In this document: positions 39,630 to 49,835 of the stretch, piece after piece
Position numbering within the stretch: the stretch's first letter is position 1
Layout: every line of letters starts with the position of its first letter
Assembly (NCBI GenBank): GCA_024232295.1
Contig: JAAEPT010000123.1
Location: 24,487 to 88,486, forward strand
DNA length: 64,000 nt
Origin: Cytophagales bacterium
GTDB lineage: Bacteria; Bacteroidota; Bacteroidia; Cytophagales; JAAEPT01
Direction of reading: 5' to 3'
Notes under the pieces: generated by a model
What the model was told of the DNA's origin: nothing
What the model saw: only the letters and a program-made list of their open reading frames with translations
The model's database searches: none
Position numbers and translations under genes: made by a program

Positions 39630-41639
39630 ATGGCAAAGCAAAGATTATTATCCGATTGGTTACCTACTACCAAAAAAGAAATGAAAATTAGAGGTTGGGA
39701 CAGCCTTGATGTAATTATTGTTTCTGGAGATGCGTATGTAGATCATCCTGCGTTTGGAGCAGCAGTAATGGGGCGTTTGATTGAAGCAGAAGGGTATCGT
39801 GTGGGTATTTTACCACAACCCAATTGGAGAGATGAATTGCAAGATTTTAAAAAGTTAGGGAAGCCTAACTTATTTTTTGGAGTAACAGCTGGTTGTATGG
39901 ATTCTATGGTGAATCATTATACAGCAGGAAAGCGTTTGCGTTCTACTGATGCTTATTCACCAGGTGGAGAAGCAGGTTATCGCCCTGATTATGCAACCAC
40001 AGTTTATACTCAAATCCTTAAAGATTTATATCCTGATACTCCTGTAATCATTGGAGGTATTGAAGCTTCACTAAGAAGGGTTACTCACTATGATTATTGG
40101 AAAGATAAATTGATGCCTTCTATTTTGGTGGATTCTGGTGCTGATATGTTGGTGTATGGAATGGGAGAACAACCACTCAAACAAGTATTGAGTTTGGTGA
40201 GTAAAGGAGTTCCTTTTCATTCACTTAAAACCATTAAGCAAACAGCCGTTATGCTTCCAAAAGAGGAAGAATTGCCAAAAGGAGTGCACTGGAACACCAT
40301 TGAATTGGCTTCACATGAAGAGTGCTTAGCTGATAAATTAAAGTATGCAGCCAACTTCAAACATGTGGAACAGGAATCTAATAAACAATATGCTGATCGA
40401 ATTACACAAGTAGCAGGAAGTCAACGTTTGGTGATTAACCCTCCTTTTCAGACAATGAAAGAAAAGGAAATAGACGCCTCATTTGATTTGCCTTATACTC
40501 GTATTCCTCACCCTCGTTATGATGGGAGAGGAGCAATTCCTGCTTATGAAATGATTAAGTTTTCTGTAAATATGCACAGAGGTTGTTTTGGTGGTTGTAG
40601 CTTCTGTACAATTTCTGCCCATCAAGGAAAAATGATTGCCAGTCGTTCAGAAAAATCGATTTTGAAAGAGGTTGAAGAATTGACAGAACTTCCAGATTTT
40701 AAAGGGTATTTGAGTGATTTGGGTGGTCCTTCTGCCAATATGTATAAGATGAAAGGAAAAGTACAATCTATTTGTGATAAGTGTACCAGTCCTTCATGTA
40801 TTCACCCAATGGTATGTCATAACTTAGATACAAGTCATACACCGATTACCAACATTTATAAAAAGGTAGATGAAAACCCAAAAATCAAAAAAGCTTTTGT
40901 AAGTAGTGGTATTCGTTATGACTTATTGGTTGATGATTATAACAAAAGTGATGAAACAAAAAGCTTAAATGCTTATATGGAGCAATTGATTACTCGTCAT
41001 ATCCCGGGGCGTTTGAAGGTTGCACCAGAACATACTTCTGAACCTGTATTGAGGGTAATGAGAAAACCTGCTTTCAAGCATTTCCATACATTTAAGAAAA
41101 AATATGATAGAATTAATCAGAAAAATGGTTTAAATCAGCCATTGATCCCTTATTTTATTTCTTCTCATCCAGGTTGTGAAATGCAAGACATGGCAAACTT
41201 GGCAATCGAAACAAAAGATATGGGGTTTAAGCTGGAGCAAGTACAAGATTTTACACCAACTCCAATGACTGTAGCCACTGTTATTTATTATGCAGGGGTT
41301 CATCCTTATACACTCAAGCCAATTTTTACTGTAAAGGATTCTAATCAAAAGCGAGATCAAAATAAATTTTTCTTTTGGTATAAAAAAGAAAATCATGCTT
41401 GGATCAAGAATACATTGCACAAAGCAAAACGTCCAGAGATGATCCGTGAATTATTGGAAGATCATGTGCCTAAACAACGAGACTTTAGACAAGGAAAAGA
41501 TTTGGTAAAAGGTAAGTTTGCTGGAGGAAAATCTAAGTTTAATTCAAATACCAAGTCCAAAAGAAAAGACAAAGAAGAAGCGGTTCAGAGCTCTAATCCG
41601 AAGGCAAGAGGGAATCGAAAGGGAAAAAGAAGAGGGTAA
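39630..41639 (+). CDS. ygiQ: YgiQ-family radical SAM protein
   Basis: MHRGCFGGCSFCTISAHQGK (CxxxCxxC), SDLGGPSANMYKM, basic C-terminal tail. Confidence 0.93.
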   Translation: MAKQRLLSDWLPTTKKEMKIRGWDSLDVIIVSGDAYVDHPAFGAAVMGRLIEAEGYRVGILPQPNWRDELQDFKKLGKPNLFFGVTAGCMDSMVNHYTAGKRLRSTDAYSPGGEAGYRPDYATTVYTQILKDLYPDTPVIIGGIEASLRRVTHYDYWKDKLMPSILVDSGADMLVYGMGEQPLKQVLSLVSKGVPFHSLKTIKQTAVMLPKEEELPKGVHWNTIELASHEECLADKLKYAANFKHVEQESNKQYADRITQVAGSQRLVINPPFQTMKEKEIDASFDLPYTRIPHPRYDGRGAIPAYEMIKFSVNMHRGCFGGCSFCTISAHQGKMIASRSEKSILKEVEELTELPDFKGYLSDLGGPSANMYKMKGKVQSICDKCTSPSCIHPMVCHNLDTSHTPITNIYKKVDENPKIKKAFVSSGIRYDLLVDDYNKSDETKSLNAYMEQLITRHIPGRLKVAPEHTSEPVLRVMRKPAFKHFHTFKKKYDRINQKNGLNQPLIPYFISSHPGCEMQDMANLAIETKDMGFKLEQVQDFTPTPMTVATVIYYAGVHPYTLKPIFTVKDSNQKRDQNKFFFWYKKENHAWIKNTLHKAKRPEMIRELLEDHVPKQRDFRQGKDLVKGKFAGGKSKFNSNTKSKRKDKEEAVQSSNPKARGNRKGKRRG

Positions 41640-41696
41640 ATTAAGTATCTTTTTCAAAAAAAATAGGTATTATAGTACATACTAAAGTTTCTGTCT

Positions 41697-42908
41697 ATGA
41701 AGTATATTATAGGTTTTGTTTTTTTTGTAAGTATTCATTTTCTGTCATTCGGACAAGATTCCAGCTATTATAAAGTAAATCGTCCAGATATTTTATTGGC
41801 AGATATGGATATTCAATTGAATTGTACTGAGGCAATTGATGCTTTGTATAATTTTGAGTTTGAAAAAGCAGAAAAACAATTTACTTGGCTTAAACAAGAG
41901 TATCCAGACCATCCATTACCTTATTTTTTGATGGGTTTAAGCAACTGGTGGAAGATTATGCCAAATGATCGAAATACATCATATGATGAGACTTTCTTGG
42001 CATATATGGATTCTAGTATCACTTTTGCAGAAGAGTTGTATGAGAAAGATGAGAAAAATCTAGAAGCTTCTTTCTTTTTGGCAGGTGCTTATGGTTTCAA
42101 AGCCCGTTTGTATTCTGATAGAGAAAGTTATTCAAAGGCAACTTTTGCGGCTAGAAAATCCCTAGAATTTCTAAATCTTGAGAATAATCAAAATGATGAG
42201 ACATTCAGTCCAGAATTTTTATTTGGTACAGGTTTGTACAACTACTTTAGGGTGTGGATTCCTGAGAATAAAAAGTTTTTGAGGGGAATTGTGATGTTTT
42301 TCCCAAAAGGAGACAAAGAAAAAGGCTTAGAACAATTGAATAAAGTTTCCAAACACGCTTTTTATACAAGAGTAGAAGCAATGAACTTTTTGATAAGTAT
42401 CTATAGTAGTTATGAAAATAGACGCAAGGATGCTTGGCCAATTAGTAAATACTTAGCAGAAACTTATCCTAATAATGCTTATTTCCAAAGACAGTATGCA
42501 AAACTCTGTTTCTTGAATGGAAACATTGCAGCAGCAGAAAAAGAAGCTTTATCCATCATTGATAAAATCGAAAAGAAATATCCAGGTTATGAAGCCGAAA
42601 GTGGTAGATATGCAAGTTATTTTTTAGGGCATATTTACAAAAATATCAAAGGTAAAAATGAACTAGCTAAGAAATATTTTAAAAAGGCTGTTGTTTTTGG
42701 AAAAGAAACAGAAGCTTTTGAGAAGAGTTATTTTCTTTATTCTCTAGAAGGTCTCGCTCAGATTGCTGACAAAGAAGGAGATAAGAAGCTAGCCATTAAA
42801 TATTATCAGGAAATTAAGGAATATGCAGACAATGATCACTCAACACATAAAAGAGCTAAAAAGTATCTAAAAGAAAATGGAGAAGGTTCTTGGTGGTCTT
42901 TGTGGTAA
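41697..42908 (+). CDS. TPR-like secreted/periplasmic protein
   Basis: Signal peptide MKYIIGFVFFVSIHFLSFG, TPR-like helical repeats. Confidence 0.7.
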   Translation: MKYIIGFVFFVSIHFLSFGQDSSYYKVNRPDILLADMDIQLNCTEAIDALYNFEFEKAEKQFTWLKQEYPDHPLPYFLMGLSNWWKIMPNDRNTSYDETFLAYMDSSITFAEELYEKDEKNLEASFFLAGAYGFKARLYSDRESYSKATFAARKSLEFLNLENNQNDETFSPEFLFGTGLYNYFRVWIPENKKFLRGIVMFFPKGDKEKGLEQLNKVSKHAFYTRVEAMNFLISIYSSYENRRKDAWPISKYLAETYPNNAYFQRQYAKLCFLNGNIAAAEKEALSIIDKIEKKYPGYEAESGRYASYFLGHIYKNIKGKNELAKKYFKKAVVFGKETEAFEKSYFLYSLEGLAQIADKEGDKKLAIKYYQEIKEYADNDHSTHKRAKKYLKENGEGSWWSLW

Positions 42909-42957
42909 GAAGTTAATATTAATTAGTAAATAAGGATTTATTTAAAAGAAGAAAGTT

Positions 42958-44295
42958 ATGAGTTCTATTCTTATTAAGAATGCAAATATTGTCAATGAGG
43001 GCAAGATTTTTTCAAGTGACTTATTGGTAAAAGAGGGAAGAATTGAAAAAATTGCTTCTTCTATTGATGCAACAGCAGATCGTATAATTGATGCTAATGG
43101 TAAGTATTTGTTACCAGGTGTGATTGATGATCAAGTACACTTTCGTGAGCCTGGACTAACACACAAAGCAACAATCTATACAGAAGCAAAAGCTGCTGTG
43201 GCAGGTGGTATTACTTCTTTTATGGAAATGCCTAATACTGTTCCTCAAGCCCTTACACAGGAATTACTAGAAGATAAGTACCAAATTGGTCAAAAAACTT
43301 CTTTGGCAAATTACTCATTCTTCATGGGGGCTTCTAATGATAATATTGAGGAAGTTTTAAAAACAAATCGTGAAAATGTTTGTGGGGTAAAGGTGTTTAT
43401 GGGATCTTCTACTGGAAATATGTTAGTAGATAGTGAAACTACATTAAACAATATTTTTGGAAAAGTAGATATGTTGATCGCAACACATTGTGAAGATGAA
43501 GCAACTATTCGTAAGAATACTGCTCTTTACAAAGAAAAGTATGGAGAGGATATGGCGATTAAATATCATCCAGAAATTCGTGACCATGAGGCTTGTTATA
43601 TTTCTTCTTCGATGGCTGTAGAATTGGCAAAAAAACATGATACTCGTTTACATATCTTACATATTTCAACAGCTAAAGAAATCGAATTATTTACAAATGC
43701 AGTTCCTTTGTCAGAAAAGAGAATTACTGCAGAAGCTTGTATTCATCACTTGTGGTTTAATGATTCTTTCTATGACAAAAAAGGTACATTTATCAAGTGG
43801 AATCCAGCTGTAAAAACAGCAACAGATCAAGAAGCAATCTTCCAAGCTGTATTGGATAATAAAATTGATATTATTGCCACAGATCACGCTCCTCATACAT
43901 TAGAAGAGAAATCAAATAATTATTGGAATGCTCCTTCTGGAGGTCCATTGGTACAGCATGCTTTACCAGCAATGTTAGAGTTTTATAACCAAGGAAAAAT
44001 TTCATTGGAGAGAGTGGTGGAAAAGATGTCTCATGCTCCTGCTGAATGTTTCCATATAAGAGAAAGAGGATATATTCGTGAAGGATATTGGGCTGATTTG
44101 GTATTGGTTGATTTGGATAATCCTTGGGAAGTACAAAAAGAAAATATTTTATACCAATGTAAGTGGTCTCCATTTGAAGGAACTACTTTCAAAAGTCAAA
44201 TAACACATACAATTGTATCAGGACACTTAGCTTATGAAAATGGTGCTTTTGATGAGTCTAAGAAAGGAGAACGTCTATTATTTGATAGAGATTAA
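42958..44295 (+). CDS. pyrC: Dihydroorotase
   Basis: LPGVIDDQVHFREPGLTHKA, GVKVFMGSSTGNML, IATDHAPHTLEEK. Confidence 0.9.
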   Translation: MSSILIKNANIVNEGKIFSSDLLVKEGRIEKIASSIDATADRIIDANGKYLLPGVIDDQVHFREPGLTHKATIYTEAKAAVAGGITSFMEMPNTVPQALTQELLEDKYQIGQKTSLANYSFFMGASNDNIEEVLKTNRENVCGVKVFMGSSTGNMLVDSETTLNNIFGKVDMLIATHCEDEATIRKNTALYKEKYGEDMAIKYHPEIRDHEACYISSSMAVELAKKHDTRLHILHISTAKEIELFTNAVPLSEKRITAEACIHHLWFNDSFYDKKGTFIKWNPAVKTATDQEAIFQAVLDNKIDIIATDHAPHTLEEKSNNYWNAPSGGPLVQHALPAMLEFYNQGKISLERVVEKMSHAPAECFHIRERGYIREGYWADLVLVDLDNPWEVQKENILYQCKWSPFEGTTFKSQITHTIVSGHLAYENGAFDESKKGERLLFDRD

Positions 44296-44307
44296 TTATA
44301 AAAAATT

Positions 44308-44329
44308 AGCCAGTGAATTTTCACTGGCT
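44308..44329. terminator. Bidirectional terminator
   Basis: AGCCAGTG-N6-CACTGGCT flanked by A/T tracts between convergent genes. Confidence 0.8.
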
Positions 44330-44338
44330 ATTTATTTT

Positions 44339-44875
44339 TTAAATTCCTAGTATTTTTCCATCTACAAAGAAAGCTGTGTAGATATCTAGCTTATGATCTT
44401 CAGAAATTACTTTGTCAGTAGTTGTAACTACTTTTAGTTGGTAGTTATCTTTCTTAATGAATTCTTTCAGATCTTCTGTAGTTGTTTCCAATTCAAGTTC
44501 ATTACCTACATTATCTGCAATATCGTTTTTCCATGCAATTTTAACTTCACCAATATCATCTGCAGAAATATAAACTTCTACATCTTTCAAGAAACTTAAA
44601 TCTCCATCTGTAGGGTCAACTACTGTCAGACGCATAGTTTGTAAATTAATTTCTTCTATTAAGTTAGCACTTGTATTTTTACTTGAAAATGTCGACTCTG
44701 ATTCTGTTTGAATTGCAGGTGTAGTAAGGTTTATTGGAATATTAGCAATTGCTGTGGAAGGGATTGTGACAGAAGAAGTATAATCTAGTGTGAATTGAGT
44801 TAATTCATCTACTTTATCACATGAAGAAAGAAATAGACATGTAATAATGGTTGATAACAAATAATACTTTTTCAT
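44339..44875 (-). CDS. Hypothetical lipoprotein
   Basis: MKKYYLLSTIITCLFLSSCDKVDE lipobox. Confidence 0.7.
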   Translation of the reverse strand: MKKYYLLSTIITCLFLSSCDKVDELTQFTLDYTSSVTIPSTAIANIPINLTTPAIQTESESTFSSKNTSANLIEEINLQTMRLTVVDPTDGDLSFLKDVEVYISADDIGEVKIAWKNDIADNVGNELELETTTEDLKEFIKKDNYQLKVVTTTDKVISEDHKLDIYTAFFVDGKILGI

Positions 44876-44888
44876 AATTTTCGATTGG

Positions 44889-45596
44889 TTAATTAATAAA
44901 ACGATACTTTAAGATACACCAAATAGCTCTAAAACCATCTTTATAACCAATTTTTTTGCCATCTTCATAAGTTCTCCCATAATAAGAGATCCCTACTTCA
45001 TATACCTTAATATTTGGTATTCTAGCAATTTTTGCGGTAACCTCTGGTTCAAAGCCAAACCGTTTTTCTTGAAGAGAAATATTTTTTAATAATTCTGTAC
45101 GAAATAACTTGTAACAAACTTCCATATCTGTAAGATTAAGTCCTGTGAAGATATTTGAGAAAAAGGTTAAAAATTTATTTCCCATATAATGCCAGAAATA
45201 AAGAACACGATGAGGGTGATTACTTACAAATCGAGATCCATAGACAACATCCGCATTTGCTTTGATAACAGGTTTAAGTAAATCGCTATATTCATTTGGG
45301 TCATATTCTAAATCTGCATCTTGAATGATTATGTATTCTCCTGTTGCATATTTTATTCCTGTATGTATAGCGGCTCCTTTTCCTTGATTTTTTTTGTGTT
45401 TTAAAAGTTTGATAGAGGTTGAAGTAAATTCTTCAACTTTTTGAACAGAAGAATCTATAGAACAATCATCTACAATAATAATTTCTTTTTGGAATCCTCT
45501 AGGTAGTGGAGCATTTACTACTTTTTCTAGCAATGGAATAATTGTTTTTTCTTCATTGTATAAAGGAATGATAATGCTAAGAAGGATATTATTCAT
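44889..45596 (-). CDS. GT2, dolichyl-phosphate mannosyltransferase-like
   Basis: LSIIIPLYNEEKTIIPLLEKV...VDDCSIDSS...QDADLEYDPNEYSDLL. Confidence 0.9.
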   Translation of the reverse strand: MNNILLSIIIPLYNEEKTIIPLLEKVVNAPLPRGFQKEIIIVDDCSIDSSVQKVEEFTSTSIKLLKHKKNQGKGAAIHTGIKYATGEYIIIQDADLEYDPNEYSDLLKPVIKANADVVYGSRFVSNHPHRVLYFWHYMGNKFLTFFSNIFTGLNLTDMEVCYKLFRTELLKNISLQEKRFGFEPEVTAKIARIPNIKVYEVGISYYGRTYEDGKKIGYKDGFRAIWCILKYRFIN

Positions 45597-45823
45597 TGTG
45601 TTTTGCCAGTCAAGTATGAAATGTAGAAAAAAAGATATAAATATAAAAGAGAGATTTTATTAAGTATTTGAATGATTGAGTTCTTTTTCTGCAATAATAT
45701 GTATATAATAAATAGTCTAAGGCAACCTTAAATAAACTTATCTCGTTAATAATGATATACATAAGTCGCCCGACTTAGTATTAAGACAACATAACATATA
45801 CAAGACAACAAACCACTATTATT

Positions 45824-46033
45824 ATGAAGAATTACATATTTATTGTGTTATTTCTTCTTTTTGGTAGTTTTTTTTCTATTGCCAAGGAAATTCGTGCAGA
45901 AGCAAGTTCTACTATTGATAAAATAGAAGCTGTAGAGAAAAGAAAAAAGAAGAGAAGAAATTTAAAAGCAGACTACCACAAGAATAGAAAGAAGAAAATC
46001 AAAAAGGATAACCATTATCGAAAAAAAGGTTAA
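45824..46033 (+). CDS. Small secreted, highly basic peptide
   Basis: 69 aa; hydrophobic signal MKNYIFIVLFLLFGSFFSIAKE then KRKKKRRNLKADYHKNRKKKIKKDNHYRKKG; followed by a clear terminator. Confidence 0.6.
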   Translation: MKNYIFIVLFLLFGSFFSIAKEIRAEASSTIDKIEAVEKRKKKRRNLKADYHKNRKKKIKKDNHYRKKG

Positions 46034-46040
46034 TAAAAAA

Positions 46041-46065
46041 CCCCAAGTCTAACAAAGATTTGGGG
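46041..46065 (+). terminator. Rho-independent terminator
   Basis: CCCCAAGTCT AACAA AGATTTGGGG followed by CTTTTT. Confidence 0.85.
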
Positions 46066-46088
46066 CTTTTTATTATGAGTATTTCTTA

Positions 46089-46649
46089 TTATTTACCTTT
46101 TGCTTTAGCAAGTTCTGCAGCTGTTAGTGTTACTCCTAATTGTTTTAAAACATCAATTGTAATGTTATCAGCATCATTTTTTGCGTACAATACAATGCTT
46201 TCACGAGAAGAAAGTGTTTGACTATTCAACACATAATAGTATCCTTTTGCTTTTGCTACAGCATCAATTGCTGTTTGGATTTTACTAAATAATGGTTGAG
46301 TCAATTCCTGTTCTCTTTTTATTAATTGAACTTCAGACTCTTGTTGCATTTTTTGAAGACGAAGTTGCAAATCTTGTAATTCACGCTCTTTATCTGCTTT
46401 TGTAATAGCAGACATCATATTTTTTGTACGCTCATACTCAGCAAATTTTTGCTCTAATTCTCTCTGCTTTGCAATTAATTGTTTTTGTAACTGTTGTCCT
46501 TCAATTTGTAATTGCTTTTGAATAGACTTCATTTGAGGCAATTTAGCCAATACAAATTCTACATTCAAATAAGCAATTTTGTATCCTTGAGCAAATGTTG
46601 CTGTAAAGGCAAAAACAGTAATAAGGGTTGTGAAAAATAATTTCTTCAT
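46089..46649 (-). CDS. OmpH/Skp-family periplasmic chaperone
   Basis: Signal peptide, IAYLNVEFVLAKLPQMKSIQKQLQ, coiled-coil. Confidence 0.9.
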   Translation of the reverse strand: MKKLFFTTLITVFAFTATFAQGYKIAYLNVEFVLAKLPQMKSIQKQLQIEGQQLQKQLIAKQRELEQKFAEYERTKNMMSAITKADKERELQDLQLRLQKMQQESEVQLIKREQELTQPLFSKIQTAIDAVAKAKGYYYVLNSQTLSSRESIVLYAKNDADNITIDVLKQLGVTLTAAELAKAKGK

Positions 46650-46652
46650 TTT

Positions 46653-47195
46653 TTAACGTTTATTGTCTATTATATCTTTTTTATCTCCTAGTTTTAATTC
46701 TTCCAAAACATAGTCTGTGTAATCATGTACAGGATTTGCATAAATCATTACTAAGTCGCTTGCTTTATCAAAAACCACTTGCAATTTCTCTCTTTCTGCT
46801 ACTTTTTTTACAGCATCATAGACTTTGTCTTGAATTGGTTTAATGAGTTCTTGTCTTTTCAGAAAGATAAGTCCTTCATAACCAAAGATCTTTTTCTGAA
46901 ACTCCTTGATTTCTTTTTCTTTAAGCATAATTTCATTTTGCTTTTCTCTTTTCATTTCTTCAGTTAGAAGAATTTCCTCTTGACGAAAAGCATTAAATAA
47001 AGAATCTAAGCTTACATATTTTTTTTCAATCTGCTTTTGGTATTGTACCGAAAGCTTATCAATTTCTTGTTGTGCTTCTTTATATTCTGGTAATTGTTTT
47101 AGAATAAATTCTGTATCAACATATCCAAATTTCTGTGCAAAGACAGAAGAAAATAAACACAAACTAAAGGCAAATAAAAGAATTTTTTTCATCAT
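46653..47195 (-). CDS. OmpH/Skp-family periplasmic chaperone (tandem paralog)
   Basis: FGYVDTEFILKQLPEYKEAQQEIDKLS, coiled-coil. Confidence 0.9.
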   Translation of the reverse strand: MMKKILLFAFSLCLFSSVFAQKFGYVDTEFILKQLPEYKEAQQEIDKLSVQYQKQIEKKYVSLDSLFNAFRQEEILLTEEMKREKQNEIMLKEKEIKEFQKKIFGYEGLIFLKRQELIKPIQDKVYDAVKKVAEREKLQVVFDKASDLVMIYANPVHDYTDYVLEELKLGDKKDIIDNKR

Positions 47196-47261
47196 TCTCG
47201 TTTTTATGAATTAATAAAAAGTAAAATTTACTTCCTACTTAGACAAATACAATACCAAGTC

Positions 47262-49835
47262 TTAACGAAGCTGTTGACCTATTGTGAAGTGGAAATGACC
47301 TCCATTCATATTTGGTTGACCAGGAATTTCATCAATTCCTATACCATAGTCAATTCCAATCATACCAAATGCTGGCATAAAGATTCGAATTCCAGCTCCA
47401 TAAGAACGTTTCAGTTCAAAAGGATTATAATCTCTATAGTTATCCCAAGTATTTCCTGCTTCTGCAAAACCAAGTAAGAAGATTGTTGCAACTCCTTGTG
47501 TAACAATAGGGAAACGCAATTCTGCTACAAACTTATTGTATAAAATGCCTAATTCATTGTTGGCTCCTGCAATTCCAGTATCATTTTGTCCTGGTTCATA
47601 GCCTCTTAAAGCAATTAAATCAGTTCCTGTAATCCAATTACTTCCTCCAAGACCAGATAACCCTGAACCACCTAGTTTGAATCTTTCAAATGGAGGTGCT
47701 CCTAATTGAGAGTTATAAATTCCTACTGCTCCAAAGTGTGCTCGAGTATTTAAAACGAATGGTCTTTCTTGTTTTCTGTCTTGTGAGAAGATATCAGTAC
47801 TTCTTCGCTTATTTCCAGTCAATTTGATGAAATGAGAGAAATCAAACATCCATTTATGATACTCTAACCATTGATATCTATCTGTTCCTTCTTTGTCTAA
47901 TACACTAGACGAGAAAGCAGAATATGGAGGTGTAAAACTAGCACTCAATGAAATTGAAGAACCTTGTGTAGGAAATTGTGGATTTGTTCCAATATCATTT
48001 CTTGAAATTGTAGTATTAAAAGCAAGATTGTTTGTGTTACACTGATCACAAATATTAGCTGCAAAACCATAATTATCAATATCATAGTTTGTGTAAGAAA
48101 TAGAATGAGTCATTGTAAACCAGTCATCTGGCCATTTTAATCTTCTTCCTAAACTTACTGTCGCCCCTGTTGTTCTCAATCCGCCATCTGTTTCAAATGT
48201 TGTAAAATCTACAATGTTATTGATACGAGAATGATTCAAACTTACAGTTAATGAATTAGGTTTTTTACCACCTAACCAAGGCTCTGTGAATGATAAGTTA
48301 TAAGATTGAAAACGAAGACCATTTGCTTGAATACTTAGAGAGAAACGTTGTCCATCTCCAGAAGGAAGAGGATCCCATGTTTTCGGCTTAGAAATATTTC
48401 TAAGAGAGAAGTTGTTGAAAACTAATCCTAGTGTTCCTACAAAACCTTGTAGACCACCCCAACCACCAGACAGTTGCAGTTGGTCACTTGGTTTTTCTAC
48501 TACTCGATATTCTATGTCTACAGTTCCTGTTGCAGGATTTGGAATAGGTATAATACCAATTTGTTCTGGATCAAAATAACCTAACTGAGCAATCTCTCTT
48601 TGGGTACGAATTAAATTGGCACGACTAAACTCTTGTCCAGGTAAAGTACGAATTTCACGTAACAGTACATGATCATTAGTTTTTGTATTACCAAATACTC
48701 GAACATCGTTAATTGTTGCGATATTACCTTCATAAACACGCATTTCCAGATCAATAGAATCTCCTTCTACACGTAATTCTATAGGATTTACATTGAAAAA
48801 TAAGTAACCATTATCCAAATATAAAGAACTTACATCAGGACCTTCTGGATTAAAGTTAAGACGAGAATCTAATAAGGCTTTGTTATAAATATCTCCCTTT
48901 TTGATCCCTAAAATCTTAGCTAGTTTCTTGTCATTATAGATGTAATTACCAGCCCAAGCAATATTTCTGAAATAATATTTATGTCCTTCTTCTATTGTTA
49001 AATCAATATTGATTAGTTTGTTTTTACTATTAGGAACGACATAAATAGAGTCTTTTAATATTTGAGCATCTCGAAAACCAAGAGAGTTATAATAACTGAT
49101 TAAGGCTTCTTTGTCAATTTTATATTCTTCTTTGACATATTTTGAACGTTTCCAAAAACGGTAAAGCCTTTTCTCTTTAGTTTCTTTTAATTGTTTTTTG
49201 ATTCCTTTCTCAGTAATAAGAATATTTCCATTAACCTTAATTCGATTAATTTTAACACGCTCACCTTTGTCCACATCAAAAGTAACAACTACATGATTTT
49301 TGATAGTAGAATCTACTCGTTCGCTTACTTTAACTTTTGTATTAAAGTAACCTTCTTCCTCAAAAAACTCTTCAATGGAGAAAACAGCATTTTTCTTTAA
49401 GGCATTTGATAAAACTTGTCCTTGTATAAAGCCAATTTTATTTTCTAAATCACCTTTGTCAGATTTTTTTACTCCTGTAATAATATAATCAGATAAACGA
49501 GGTCTTTCTTTGATACGAATAACCAAATAGACTTTATCATTTACTGTTTTTTCAACTTCGATTTTAACATCTCCAACAAGTTTTTGCTTCCAAAGTTTTT
49601 TGATAGCGTTTGAAATGGCATCTCCAGGAATCGTTATTTTATCGCCATTTTTTAAACCAGAAAGAGAAAGAAGACCTTGTTTGTCTAAATAGTTGATTCC
49701 TTCAACTTTAATATCAGCAATAACATATTCAGCAGGTCTCTGATAATCTATTGAGATATAACTTGGGTTGCCTTGTTGAGCATAGCCTAAAACTATTAAA
49801 CTAAGAAAGGCAAAAAGAAAAGCAGTAAGTTTCAT
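47262..49835 (-). CDS. bamA: Outer membrane assembly factor BamA
   Basis: POTRA-like repeats, GGWGGLQGFVGTLGLVFNNFSLRN, C-terminal Omp85 barrel (FAEAGNTWDNY...YGAGIRIFMPAFGMIGIDYG). Confidence 0.93.
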   Translation of the reverse strand: MKLTAFLFAFLSLIVLGYAQQGNPSYISIDYQRPAEYVIADIKVEGINYLDKQGLLSLSGLKNGDKITIPGDAISNAIKKLWKQKLVGDVKIEVEKTVNDKVYLVIRIKERPRLSDYIITGVKKSDKGDLENKIGFIQGQVLSNALKKNAVFSIEEFFEEEGYFNTKVKVSERVDSTIKNHVVVTFDVDKGERVKINRIKVNGNILITEKGIKKQLKETKEKRLYRFWKRSKYVKEEYKIDKEALISYYNSLGFRDAQILKDSIYVVPNSKNKLINIDLTIEEGHKYYFRNIAWAGNYIYNDKKLAKILGIKKGDIYNKALLDSRLNFNPEGPDVSSLYLDNGYLFFNVNPIELRVEGDSIDLEMRVYEGNIATINDVRVFGNTKTNDHVLLREIRTLPGQEFSRANLIRTQREIAQLGYFDPEQIGIIPIPNPATGTVDIEYRVVEKPSDQLQLSGGWGGLQGFVGTLGLVFNNFSLRNISKPKTWDPLPSGDGQRFSLSIQANGLRFQSYNLSFTEPWLGGKKPNSLTVSLNHSRINNIVDFTTFETDGGLRTTGATVSLGRRLKWPDDWFTMTHSISYTNYDIDNYGFAANICDQCNTNNLAFNTTISRNDIGTNPQFPTQGSSISLSASFTPPYSAFSSSVLDKEGTDRYQWLEYHKWMFDFSHFIKLTGNKRRSTDIFSQDRKQERPFVLNTRAHFGAVGIYNSQLGAPPFERFKLGGSGLSGLGGSNWITGTDLIALRGYEPGQNDTGIAGANNELGILYNKFVAELRFPIVTQGVATIFLLGFAEAGNTWDNYRDYNPFELKRSYGAGIRIFMPAFGMIGIDYGIGIDEIPGQPNMNGGHFHFTIGQQLR

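Noticed and set aside
43444-44173. Antisense ORFs within pyrC
   Set aside because: pyrC on the plus strand is strongly supported; these antisense frames look spurious.
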